Source: Calothrix parasitica NIES-267
GTDB taxonomy: Bacteria; Cyanobacteriota; Cyanobacteriia; Cyanobacteriales; Nostocaceae
Assembly: GCF_002368095.1 (NCBI RefSeq)
Contig: NZ_AP018227.1
Span: 1,969,359 to 2,033,358, forward strand
Length of the DNA: 64,000 nucleotides
Direction of reading: 5' to 3'
The notes below the pieces were generated by a model, which had not been told where the DNA came from, did not search any database, and saw nothing but the letters and a program-made list of their open reading frames with translations. Below, in pieces: positions 9,301-16,412 of the stretch (position 1 is the stretch's first letter; every line of letters begins with the position of its first letter). Made by a program: the position numbers and the translations under genes.

Positions 9301-9647
9301 AATAATAATTGTAGTGGGTCAAATCCAACTTCTATTGCATCAGCTTTAACCTTATCCGGGTCTGCTGCTGTGGCTGGAATAGCCGAAGCTCCAAATTTGA
9401 CCCCAGAAAGTGAAAAACTCTTCACTTCCCCCAATTCAAGCGGACGGTCAATAATATTGGCGAGATTTTTTTCTACTAAAGGAGCTAAATCTTGTTGAAT
9501 AAAACTTTGTAATCGCCATAATCCTATAGGAATCCCTACAAGTAATAATCCACCAACAGCCAATCCACAACGACTAAGTACCAACAACCAAAGACGTTTA
9601 GGATTTTTAGATTTAGAGCATTTTTTCGTAGAAGAAAATTTGGTCAT
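3354..9647 (-). CDS. TamB/Tic236-type translocation and assembly module protein
   Basis: A giant (about 2097 aa) envelope protein of the TamB/DUF490 family. Known members bridge inner and outer membranes and assist outer-membrane protein assembly or lipid transport; the plant relative is Tic236. One N-terminal transmembrane helix (WLLVLSRCGLAVGGLLLVGI) is followed by AsmA-like β-rich sequence. The C-terminal 400 residues form the conserved DUF490 domain, ending in I-E-Y-Q-K-R-F with a terminal Phe. The middle carries six to seven tandem repeats of about 70 aa (bases 6410-7640). The ATG at 9647 was preferred over a TTG at 9683, which would add 12 unsupported residues. No omp85/tamA gene is adjacent here. 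Confidence 0.9.
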   Translation of the reverse strand: MTKFSSTKKCSKSKNPKRLWLLVLSRCGLAVGGLLLVGIPIGLWRLQSFIQQDLAPLVEKNLANIIDRPLELGEVKSFSLSGVKFGASAIPATAADPDKVKADAIEVGFDPLQLLFNKRLKLDVTLVNPIGYVEEDNQGRWITTKILLPDEPGPIDIEVNKVQLRNGNVSLKPFVENKEVDSPKVVFDKLDGYAKFIDNYQVVRFEVGGQPGRVGNVSVKGKVNLKNKAGNLQLQTEDLLTSEVTPLVKLPVKLTGGKINGDLQVKLPGGEKQQPLLYGNARVEGLNFQVARMPKPLVNSQGNLRIDGRKLILNDVVTSYGKIPLSGGGTIDFNKGYNLTARVNAVSVNDTFKTLEIQSPLPVGGVVKGDLSMTGAITKPVISGIVTTIKPGIVDKVKVKTASAKFDFVTADSTVNFSNIRGTAAVGGEVRGGGKILIGDDNIGRKTQVNFNFRTGNAPGDSLARVYDIPTASFEVGTVAATATLSGTPENLRTLVKFNAPQATYPAKGEVIVNRDRSLSLRDVALAVAGGTALATGSWNQQRWQAVANTKGIKINQFVSKEQLEKINLDSANFNGKVIVSGTSTPFKVAQIQTENANIGVGGGTIAVNSVKFDEQKFSADLVASRVQVGKLFKDSSLPINGPLSGRFQVSGSTDNFDTKNLRIQGDASLAAAGGKITANNIKVKDGVYLARVRASNVRLQQLSEQIPKSFKGKLSGDFDVAGSLDSFTPESIVATGKGEIKTAGGKITASNIQVKNGIYLGQVGVNNVRVRDLSEQVPKSFTGRLTGKFNLAGSLDSFAPEDLIVSGQANLNTSVGKISARDIEFAKGQYRAKVGVNNIDVRQLSPQIPQSFPGKLTGTFNIAGSTKSVEDLTVSGNASINAAGGKILASDIAVFNGRYQAKVATNNLLVRQLSPKIPQAFPGRLTGKFNVAGSVNSFEDIDLSGNASINTGNGKITASNILVNSGKYRAVVDVNQLRLRELAPQLPEILAGGLTGRFDIAGSVNSVENVNLSGNAAINAAGGKITASNISVNNGRYQAVVNTAGVYLNKLNQRLKGKFASNLRVAGNLRNPSLADIRANGQVQFSQGIPGFEKPINAVIAWTGNKLRIEKAAAPGLNISGDIFANAKGAGIPQITQLDLNVQASNFDLQQLPVEVSNTVNVAGQVDFNGKISGKLPLPNVVGKLALKNFVVNNVAFEPLLAGNVKSEQGKGLQLNIAGKQDKIAINLNNKNQPLSFVVKRGAALASGQSQGDILALNIKAFPLQLLKLPLPVNRYLGSGKIGGEFTGNLRLNQKTFATASGNMVVQNPEFGRLKGDKLIANFNYNGKKLRIIKGEFFKGESSYIAAGTVTQTDAAPQVKGKLSIKKGKIQDILTALQIYELEDIQRGLEEPTYSKASELETVEVGIPNGDLITQLRRFSEIQALLEKQKQQRRDASAFPELGNLKGTFNAEVSVDTNKNKEITSQFDIEGENFTWGTEEDPERYEAKKVIARGGFENGIVRFTPLRIESTNRLASFSGAVGGDEQFGNLQVKNFPLEILSSFVNLPIGLTGNLSGKAAIAGSIENPLTKGELRVTDGTLNQKGIKSAAASFSYSNGRLNFASNVLVNDAEPVDINGSIPYKLPFASVNPESNQISLDVNVKNEGLAVLNLLNNQVQFEKGEGEVKLTVRGTLLLPEVNGIAIVNNAVFSAQALPEKLTNVTGQVDFDFDTIKVGNLQGNFSKGKVIAKGQIPIYNDESIKINNPLSVTLDKLAINLKGLYQGGVGGKILIKGAALSPVISGNINLENGLVSLPEGEAENTIGSRNKNKLVQLNKQINQEENTRGRFDNLNLTLGEKIKIERPPIISMQASGDLIVDGTFRNPIPVGKLKLKKGGVNLFTTQFNLDRGEENTATFIKNQPRDPVLDISLFAKVLDVIQSSDFNRPNATGLAALETVRVEATVKGSASKIDNNLELKSSPARSETEIVALLGGGFDGKGRGSSGVGLLNIAGSAVLGNLQSTFNEIGTAFGLDELRIFPTIISDNPDAGKSSSSIELAAEAGVDITDKISVSALKILTADDPFQFGINYRLEDKIRLRGSTNFDDDNRAVIEYQKRF
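6410..7640 (-). repeat. Tandem ~70-aa coding repeats inside the TamB-like gene
   Basis: Six consecutive units can be aligned by eye. Each opens with G-K-I-x-A-x-x-I, then an x-G-x-Y-x-A-x-V strand, then R-x-L-S-x-Q-x-P, then G-x-L-T-G-x-F-x-x-A-G-S. The first and last units are more divergent, and a weaker copy precedes them near 7650-7870. Synonymous positions differ between units, so this is not a very recent duplication, but protein similarity is high enough to suggest recurring unit gain. Confidence 0.85.
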
Positions 9648-10184
9648 AGAAATATTAATTCTGACTTTAGCCGATACAACCAATGCATCGGTATATCATT
9701 TCGGGAACGCTTTCATACTCGTAAACCTTTCCAGGATAACTCGCTTTCTTTGAACCTTAATCAATTTCGTGATGGAACAATTGCTTAATTGCTAGGTTAA
9801 TAAGGAGTAAGGAATAGAAAAATTTGCGGGTTTGCTTAGCATAAAATCCGACAGATTGTATAAACGAACCAGTGCTACCTCTCCAGTAGTTTCGCAAACA
9901 ACGAACCACTCATAATAAACGAAAAGTATCAGAACGCTATAAATGTGTTTTTCCGGGACAAAGTTGGTTAAACCGTCGTTATAGCAGTAATTATCAAAAC
10001 TAAGTCAGAATAATTAAAATTGAAACGGTACCACAGTTTAAGCAACCTGTTTATATTCCCGTAAAAACAAACGTGAATTCAGGAAAATGTTAAGAAAGCG
10101 AGAATTATTACCCCAACTTTCCCCCAAGTGCTTCCTAGAACTTTAATATGGATAGAACCCAAACAAAAGGACAGGTGATTACAG
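9648..10184. other. Intergenic region, no gene seen
   Basis: Divergent promoter region between the TamB-like gene (minus) and the DUF3110 gene (plus). No reading frame with coding character, no tRNA-like cloverleaf and no strong hairpin was recognised. Promoters for both genes must lie here, but no confident -35/-10 pair was picked. Confidence 0.5.
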
Positions 10185-10577
10185 ATGGGGCGCGTTTTTG
10201 TGTTAATCTTTAATGCCCGTACAGAAAATGAGGGAATTCATACAATTCGGATTGACAACCGCAATAAAGTGCTGATGTTTGAATCCGAAGATGACGCTAC
10301 TCGTTTTGCGTTGATGCTCGAAGCGCAGGATTTCCCTACTCCCACAGTCGAAGCAATGGATATAGAAGAAATCAAGCAGTTTTGTAAAAGTGCTGATTAC
10401 GACTATGAAATCGTTCCTATCAACGGTGAATTAATTGTTCCTCCAGAACAAAACGTTGATGAAACTGATTGGAGGGAAGATGGTTCGACTACTACCGAAC
10501 CAAAGGTTGAAGCGTCAGAAGAAATGTCAAATTCCGAACTAGACAATATCCGTCGCAAACTGGAAGGATTGTTGTAA
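10185..10577 (+). CDS. DUF3110-domain cyanobacterial protein
   Basis: A 130-residue soluble protein. Residues 1-95 match the DUF3110 family, which is confined to oxygenic phototrophs: V-F-V-L-I-F-N-A at the start, then a G-I-H-T-I strand, a F-E-x-E-D-D-A-x-R-F-A helix and a Q-D-F-P-x-P-x-V segment. The C-terminal 35 residues are acidic and low-complexity. No catalytic residues are evident and no function is established for the family. The start is preceded by AGGACAGGTG. A gtagagacg palindrome follows the stop codon. Confidence 0.85.
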   Translation: MGRVFVLIFNARTENEGIHTIRIDNRNKVLMFESEDDATRFALMLEAQDFPTPTVEAMDIEEIKQFCKSADYDYEIVPINGELIVPPEQNVDETDWREDGSTTTEPKVEASEEMSNSELDNIRRKLEGLL

Positions 10578-10601
10578 GATTCTAGAATTTGTGATTTTAG
10601 A

Positions 10602-10632
10602 TGTAGAGACGTGACATAATCGCGTCTCTACA
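10602..10632. repeat. Palindrome tgtagagacg / cgtctctaca
   Basis: A perfect 10-bp inverted repeat with an 11-nt spacer. Similar gtagagacg palindromes are dispersed in filamentous cyanobacterial genomes. It could serve as a weak terminator for the DUF3110 gene but has no T-run. A second G/C-rich palindrome cluster (10711-10790, gtctccaaaggagat and ggggagacccc) lies just before murQ. Confidence 0.6.
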
Positions 10633-10839
10633 ATAATTATGATTTCACAAGCAATAAATCCGTCTTGGAAAGTTTAGGTGAGTGGTGTTAGCGTTCACCT
10701 TTATGTGCGGTTAAGCGTCTCCAAAGGAGATACCCGTTCCCGGGTCGCTTGTGGTTTAGGGGGAGACCCCAAGACCGCAATGGCTCAACTTTCCGCAAAA
10801 TCCAAAATCGGTTTGACATTAATCAAGGATAAAAAACAC

Positions 10840-11751
10840 ATGACTGATTTGCAAGAGCGCGGACATCTATTAACCGAACAAGTTAATCCTGATAGTCTTA
10901 ATTTAGACCAGCTAAGCAGTGTAGAATTTGTCGAACTGTTTAATAGTGAAGATACAAAAGCAGTCGCTGCGGTTGCTAGAGTCAAACAAGATTTAGCAAA
11001 AGCTATTGATTTATCAGCCCAAAGTCTTGAAAAAGGTGGACGCTTATTTTACGTCGGTGCCGGTACTTCGGGGAGATTGGGGGTATTAGATGCTGCTGAA
11101 TGTCCGCCGACTTTTTGCACTCCCCCCGAATTAGTCCAAGGTATAATCGCTGGTGGTGCTGGTGCATTGGTACGCAGTTCTGAAGACTTAGAAGACCGCG
11201 CTCAAGATGGTGAAGCCGCAATGGCTCAACGAGAGGTTACCCAGCTTGATGTTGTTGTAGGTATTACCGCTGGTGGAACTACTCCTTTCGTCCACGGAGC
11301 TATCAAGGCAGCGAAAAGCCGGGGTGCAACTACCGTATTTATTGCTTGCGTCCCATGTTCGCAGGTCAGTGTAGAAACTGATGTTGATATACGCTTGCTT
11401 ACAGGCCCAGAAATATTAGCCGGTTCCACTCGTCTCAAAGCTGGTACCGCGACCAAATTGGCATTGAATATTCTGTCTACCGGTGTTATGGTCAAACTCG
11501 GTAAAGTTTACGGTAATCGTATGGTAGATGTCGCGGTGACAAATCGGAAGCTACAGGATAGGGCTTTAGGGATTTTGCAAGATTTGACCAGCTTGGGTCG
11601 CGAAGCTGCCAGCGCTTTACTCGAAAATAGCGGTAAATGGGTCAAGTTAGCAATTTTGATGCATGAAACTGGTTTAGACAAAGAACAAGGTCGTAAGCTC
11701 CTTTCCCAATACCACGGAAACCTCAGAACAGCAATTGAAGCGAAAAAGTAA
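10840..11751 (+). CDS. murQ: N-acetylmuramic acid 6-phosphate etherase
   Basis: Cytoplasmic peptidoglycan-recycling lyase that removes lactate from MurNAc-6-phosphate to give GlcNAc-6-phosphate. The 303-aa length from the ATG at 10840 matches the family. The SIS sugar-phosphate fold shows as GGRLFYVGAGTSGRLGVLDA (with the E-C-P-P-T-F loop), then V-G-I-T-A-G-G-T-T-P and the GSTRLKAGTATKLALN signature. A frame extension upstream to 10678 runs through a palindromic repeat and is not conserved-looking, so the internal ATG was chosen. No murP or anmK homologue is adjacent. Confidence 0.93.
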   Translation: MTDLQERGHLLTEQVNPDSLNLDQLSSVEFVELFNSEDTKAVAAVARVKQDLAKAIDLSAQSLEKGGRLFYVGAGTSGRLGVLDAAECPPTFCTPPELVQGIIAGGAGALVRSSEDLEDRAQDGEAAMAQREVTQLDVVVGITAGGTTPFVHGAIKAAKSRGATTVFIACVPCSQVSVETDVDIRLLTGPEILAGSTRLKAGTATKLALNILSTGVMVKLGKVYGNRMVDVAVTNRKLQDRALGILQDLTSLGREAASALLENSGKWVKLAILMHETGLDKEQGRKLLSQYHGNLRTAIEAKK

Positions 11752-12196
11752 GTTCTTGCTCCATCTTGAAAACTTTGGCGAACATATCAGGGGGAAGAGT
11801 ATCTTCCTCCTCCAACTTCTCCCCATCAACTATTTCACAAATCAGTGAAAATACAGATACATTATGTTATCTCTCAGCATTAAACTATGTTACGAGCATG
11901 GATGTTAAATGAATTGTTCGTAGTTATTCAAAAATATGAACTTAGACTAAAATTCAACTTTTGTGGTCTTTCCAGCTAAACATACAATAAACTGTTTTAC
12001 CCCTTGGTTTATCTATTCCACAACAGTTTATAGCTCAAAGCATTATTAAGAAATCACCCAAAATTAGTTTTTCCTAAGTGCTTATACTTGTTTGAAATAG
12101 CAGAAAGCTAATTATTTAATGCGTATAAACTCTGTTGGCGATTCAAAATTGCCTAAAGATAATCAGAAGTACAGTTATCGGAAAGGCTAGTGATTT
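11752..12196. other. Intergenic region before the GTPase cluster
   Basis: AT-rich, no gene seen. A ggggaag/cttcctcc stem near 11791-11813 follows murQ but lacks a T-run. The rest presumably holds the promoter of the V4R-like gene. Confidence 0.4.
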
Positions 12197-12658
12197 ATGT
12201 TACGCGAAAAGCTTGGTGATTTTTCTAGTATAATTTGCTTCAAAGCTGCTATTTCCGGGATGGAAGAAGCGTTGGGAGAAAAAGCAACTGCGATTGCGCT
12301 AATTGCAGCAGGTCGTAGTCGTGGAAAAAACCTTGCTAAAGATTTAGGTTTATCAGGAACTAGTCTTCGTTGGGATGTTATTGCAGATAAAATGGCTTTC
12401 GCGTTAGGTGAGAATGGAACTAAGCTTCTTACAATAGAAAGCATTTTAGAAGAAGGTGATGTGATTAAAGTCTTTACCTCAGAAACCCTATGTTCTGCTG
12501 GAGAACCTCAAGGTTCATCTCGTAAATGCACATTTACTTTAGGTGCGGTTTGGGGTGCTTTAGAAGAAATTACTGGTAAACGTTTAAAAGGTTCCCACAC
12601 CGAATCTGTAGTTCGTGGTGGAAACAATGATGTTTTTGAATTTAAATCTTTGGTCTAA
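12197..12658 (+). CDS. Conserved protein with V4R/hydrocarbon-binding-like character
   Basis: A 153-residue soluble protein, first gene of the small-GTPase cluster. After an A-A-I-S-G-M-E-E-A-L-G helix it has a glycine-rich A-A-G-R-S-R-G turn. Its C-terminal half (S-E-T-L-C-S-A-G, then C-T-F-T-L-G-A-V-W-G-A-L and a late V-R-G-G-N-N-D-V-F-E-F) recalls V4R-type ligand-binding domains, where a Cys-containing strand and a final C/F-x-F strand recur. The resemblance is weak and was judged by eye only. It precedes an LC7 protein by 61 nt. It occupies the place where Streptomyces conservons have the DUF742 protein CvnC, but is not obviously related. Function unknown. Confidence 0.65.
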   Translation: MLREKLGDFSSIICFKAAISGMEEALGEKATAIALIAAGRSRGKNLAKDLGLSGTSLRWDVIADKMAFALGENGTKLLTIESILEEGDVIKVFTSETLCSAGEPQGSSRKCTFTLGAVWGALEEITGKRLKGSHTESVVRGGNNDVFEFKSLV

Positions 12659-12719
12659 GTCAAGTTTTTAAATCAACTAGCTCAATAGAGCTTTATATAC
12701 AAATAAGAAGGACAAAAAA

Positions 12720-13091
12720 ATGCCTATTAATGCTGCAAAAATTGAAAGTATCCTACAAAATTTTGTCAGTGGTACTGCTGATATTCAAGGAGCAACACTC
12801 GTTTCTCCAGATGGTTTATCTTTAGCTACAGTGCTACCAAGCACAATGGATGACGAGAAAGTATCCGCAATGTCTGCGGCCATGCTATCTTTGGGCGAAC
12901 GTATAGGTAGTGAACTCTCTAGAGGTTCTATAGACCGTATTTACGTTGAAGGAGATCGAGGCTATGGTGTATTAACAAACTGCGGCGAAGATGCTGTATT
13001 ACTAGTATTAGCTAATCAATCAGCGAAACAAGGTTTATTAATGCTAGAAATCAAGCGCCTTACTGAGGAATTAAAGTTAGTTTTGATGTAA
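12720..13091 (+). CDS. Roadblock/LC7-domain protein (MglB/CvnB-like)
   Basis: A 123-residue single roadblock/LC7 domain, the class that dimerises and regulates small GTPases in bacteria (MglB in Myxococcus, CvnB in Streptomyces). The fold is visible as I-E-S-I-L-Q-N-F (helix 1), D-I-Q-G-A-T-L-V-S-P-D-G-L-S-L-A (strand pair with turn), the M-S-A-A-M-L-S-L-G-E-R helix, then I-Y-V-E-G-D-R-G-Y-G-V-L-T and A-V-L-L-V-L-A-N strands. Strong ribosome-binding site AGAAGGA before the ATG. A partner GTPase gene lies 507 nt downstream, so pairing is likely though transcription may be separate. Confidence 0.88.
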   Translation: MPINAAKIESILQNFVSGTADIQGATLVSPDGLSLATVLPSTMDDEKVSAMSAAMLSLGERIGSELSRGSIDRIYVEGDRGYGVLTNCGEDAVLLVLANQSAKQGLLMLEIKRLTEELKLVLM

Positions 13092-13597
13092 CCTTTTACC
13101 ATAAAATGATTTTGCTTCCGATATAATCTCGTTAGTTAATAAGTTGCCCATAGCGTAAATAAGATAGGTAATAGATTTTGGTAAATGTTGCTGAATTAGT
13201 TCTAATAATATTATAAAAATGTCATTGAAAGTTCAGAATATAAAATCCAAAATCCGGACACTTGTTTATGGGGGAAACCACCAAAACCACAGTGTCCTTA
13301 AAATCTAAAATTATATGAGGGAACTATTTTATCTCAATTCATCATGTCCGCCCTTATTACTTCTGTGCAATAAAATAATTAAAGCTAGTTCGGTTATAAA
13401 TTACTAAGAAAATACTTTCTCGAATCAAACAAAAAGTAATTACCGGGCATGATATAAGTTATCAGTTACTACCTTAAATAAAGGTATGTTGAACTATTAC
13501 CTTTATCTAAAATAAAAATTATAAGAGCAAGGGAAGTTCGATGTATATTCTTGATAGCTGACCATTCTATTCTGTTGTTTATTTTTTTATAAGTTCT
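13092..13597. other. Gap between LC7 and GTPase genes
   Basis: About 500 bp of AT-rich sequence without a credible reading frame. Its length suggests the GTPase has its own promoter. No terminator or known motif was recognised. Confidence 0.4.
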
Positions 13598-14152
13598 ATG
13601 GAAATCATGCGTATGGTTGTTACTGGCCCGGTAGGGGCTGGTAAATCTACATTTATTCGTTCAGTCAGCGAAATCGAGACTGTAGATACAGACCGCAGAG
13701 CAACAGACGAAAGTTCATTAATCAAGCAAAAAACTACTGTTGCGTTTGATTTTGGCAGATTGCAGTTTAATCCAGATATGGCTCTTCATCTTTACGGTAC
13801 ACCAGGTCAAGAACGATTTGATTTTATCTGGGATATGTTAATTCGTAAGGCTCACGCTTATATATTATTAGTAGCTGCTCATAGGCCAGGAGAATTTCGT
13901 TATGCTCGTAGAGTGGTCTCATACATGAATCAGAAAGCGCAAATTCCTATGATTATTGGTTTAACTCATGCAGATTGTTCTGGTGCATGGTCTCAAGACA
14001 ATGTTATGGCAGCTTTAGGTTATTACGATGCAGACACACAACCTCCAATCGTGACAGTTAATCCAACTGAGACATCTTCTGTTGCTAGTGCTGTAATTTC
14101 TTTAGTACAGCATTATGTTCAGCATAATTCTTCAAAAGCAATGGTTGTATAA
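13598..14152 (+). CDS. Small Ras-like GTPase of the CvnD/COG2229 type
   Basis: A 184-residue GTP-binding switch protein. The P-loop G-P-V-G-A-G-K-S-T is at residues 10-18, followed by F-I-R-S-V-S-E-I as in Streptomyces CvnD proteins. K-T-T-V-A-F-D-F-G-R is the switch-I region. The G3 box is L-Y-G-T-P-G-Q-E-R-F, with Gly where Ras proteins have Asp. The G4 base-recognition box is T-H-A-D rather than N-K-x-D. Both deviations occur in the bacterial family and do not by themselves mean inactivity. No lipidation signal is evident. With the LC7 protein upstream it likely forms a GTPase/regulator pair. The link to the phototaxis operon downstream is inference. Confidence 0.88.
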   Translation: MEIMRMVVTGPVGAGKSTFIRSVSEIETVDTDRRATDESSLIKQKTTVAFDFGRLQFNPDMALHLYGTPGQERFDFIWDMLIRKAHAYILLVAAHRPGEFRYARRVVSYMNQKAQIPMIIGLTHADCSGAWSQDNVMAALGYYDADTQPPIVTVNPTETSSVASAVISLVQHYVQHNSSKAMVV

Positions 14153-14527
14153 TCTAGATATTTGGCTTCTTAAGATGTGAATTTTTTGTCAATCAGTATG
14201 ATTAAAATCGCCGATATTGATTTGATTTAATAACATTATTTCAATATTAAATATGATATTGATTGATGCAGATTCATTTAAGCATAAAAATTAATATAAA
14301 AATTAATATATGATAAAATAAATCATATACTTATAAAATAATTTAAACGATACATATCTAAAAGACAAAACTGAAAGCACAAAGATAATTTTTTTGTTTT
14401 GAAAAGCGTTTTAATTGCTCTGTATTAAATTTGGAGTAATAGTTACTTACAAATATTATTCACTTTTAAGAGTTAAATTAATAAACGCATTAATGTTACC
14501 TAAAAAAAATATTTTACGAAGGAAGAC
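14153..14527. other. AT-rich intergenic region
   Basis: Very AT-rich, with a short direct repeat (aaaattaatata, near 14286-14310). No gene seen. Probably carries the promoter of the DUF4388 gene. Confidence 0.4.
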
Positions 14528-15532
14528 ATGGCATTTACTGGTTACTTATCTAAATTTTCCTTGCCAGAAATTTTTGAATTTTTAGAACAAGGTTATAAAA
14601 CCGGCTTATTAAGCATTCGTGCTTTAAAAATAGAGCAGCATCAACAATCACAAAATCATTATATATGGCTGCGCCAGGGTCGTATTGTCGCAGCAGCTAA
14701 TAACTTGGATAATCAAGGCTTAGTTTCGATGATTAACCGCAGGGGCTGGGTTGGTAAAAATAGTGCAACAGATAAGTTTCAAGCAAGCGGTGGAAAAATG
14801 GCAATGGGCTTGTGCCTCAAGTCTCAGGGTCTAGTTACAGCAGAGCAACTGACATTATTATTTCGTTCCCAAATTATGGGACAAATTGCTCCGCTTTTTG
14901 AACTGGAAAATGGTAAATTTGATTTTGATTTTCAAGCCTCAATTCCAGCAGCAGAAATGACTGGTTTAAGCATGTTAGCAACCGAAGCCACAATTAAAGG
15001 TCTACGGAGTCTGCGGAACTGGTCTGCACTAAGAGCAAAGCTACCGGACTCAACTTCTGGTATTTCAAAAAAGACTTTAATCGTTTCTCAGTTACAGTTA
15101 GATACTCAAGAGTCAAAATTTTGGGAATATGCTGATGGTAAAACCCCTTTGAATGAAATCGCAACTCGGTTGTTAATTCCTGTAGAAAAAGCCCAACAAA
15201 TTGCTTTTCGATTGATTGTCAGCAATTTAGCAGAAGAAGTTTTTATTATAGATACTCCTGAAACACATATTGTTGACAATCAAACTGAATTTGCTGATTT
15301 AACTTCTGATAATGGGTTTGGTGAATTATCATCTCAGACATTTGCAGCAGATTTTCCTAGTCTAAATAGTCAAGAACCGGCTTATGCTTTAAAAAAGGAA
15401 CCAGAAAAAATTAAAACATCAGTCAAGGAAAAAACACTAGATGCAGTTCCCAACTCTTCCAGTAATATTAATGTCAGCCAGTCATTTTTACAAAATTTAG
15501 TTGGCTTCCTGAAAACAAAAGTTGAAAATTAA
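14528..15532 (+). CDS. DUF4388 (PATAN) domain protein
   Basis: A 334-residue soluble protein. The N-terminal G-Y-L-S-K-F-S-L-P-E-I-F-E-F-L motif, then K-T-G-L-L-S-I and the I-W-L-R-Q-G-R-I-V-A-A-A-N strand (residues 1-60), define the DUF4388/PATAN family. The domain recurs in PatA and PixG, where PATAN-CheY proteins contact type IV pilus motors in Synechocystis. Here there is no receiver domain; the C-terminal 90 residues are low-complexity and acidic. A winged-helix-like segment (residues 185-245, T-P-L-N-E-I-A-T-R-L-L-I-P) follows the PATAN part. It lies between the GTPase and the Pix-type operon, which may link the two modules. Good AAGGAAG site before the ATG. Confidence 0.85.
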   Translation: MAFTGYLSKFSLPEIFEFLEQGYKTGLLSIRALKIEQHQQSQNHYIWLRQGRIVAAANNLDNQGLVSMINRRGWVGKNSATDKFQASGGKMAMGLCLKSQGLVTAEQLTLLFRSQIMGQIAPLFELENGKFDFDFQASIPAAEMTGLSMLATEATIKGLRSLRNWSALRAKLPDSTSGISKKTLIVSQLQLDTQESKFWEYADGKTPLNEIATRLLIPVEKAQQIAFRLIVSNLAEEVFIIDTPETHIVDNQTEFADLTSDNGFGELSSQTFAADFPSLNSQEPAYALKKEPEKIKTSVKEKTLDAVPNSSSNINVSQSFLQNLVGFLKTKVEN

Positions 15533-16412
15533 AAATAAATCTCAATTTATAATTATGTCTCTTTTATTTATGTAGCTAGACCCAATAGGTCAATAGCTCT
15601 ATAAATATTCTGCTACCTCTCTCAATTTATAAAACTAGCCCAAATCATTGGGAGAGAGTAAAGTTGAAGCACAATGATAGTTAAATAAAAAACTATATTC
15701 TATATTTTTCAAATTTATTGCTAAATACAGATACTGTATAACTTTCATGATCGCGAGTTTATCCCGCATAAATGAATATGATTCATTTCATCTGATGATT
15801 TTTCTAATCCTACATTTAGTTAGTGGACTGCATTTTGCATTTTGCGTAGGGAGCAATCAATCTTATTTGTAAGATATAATATTTTAGATTCAATAAAAAA
15901 ATAATATTTCGATTCATATTTATTCATTGTATGGATAAAATAAGCCTTACTTTCTACTACCCACTTATTATAAAAAAAATAGCAGTATTATTTAGAGTAT
16001 TTGAAATATAATTAGTTAACTATACAAGCTTAAGTACGTGCAAAAAAATCTTTTTTTTAAAAGGTAAAATCAGAATATACACTGATTTAGTTATAGTCAC
16101 ATTCAATTTAAGATAATATATAGCTCCCATGGTGCATATTCATATTAAGCTATAATCATTGTTAAAATACTTGGTTAACTCTCAACAAATATATAGACAT
16201 ATCTAATTTATTAACTTAAATTTTTCTATTAATTGTTGTCGATTTTTCTTCGTATGAAGACAAAAAGCGTTATTGCTGATTACTTAATTAGAAGGTCGCC
16301 ATCGGTCGTCGATTTGCTTTTTTAATGACAAACAAAGCGGTCTATCTCATGTTGAGGTGCAGCCGCTTGTCTGGAATTTTAAAGGAAGACTTATTAATAA
16401 AGGGAATAAAGT
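15533..16412. other. Long AT-rich leader of the phototaxis operon
   Basis: 880 bp with no gene. It contains a ctctctcaa...ttgggagag imperfect stem (about 15618-15658) after the DUF4388 gene and a ttcttc/gaaga palindrome near 16253-16266. Promoter and regulatory sites for the downstream operon are expected here. The sequence gggaataaagt just before the first ATG is too close to be a promoter core. Confidence 0.5.

Noticed and set aside
10678-10839. 54-residue N-terminal extension of MurQ
   Set aside because: It reads through a palindromic repeat; the protein from 10840 has the normal MurQ length and N-terminus.
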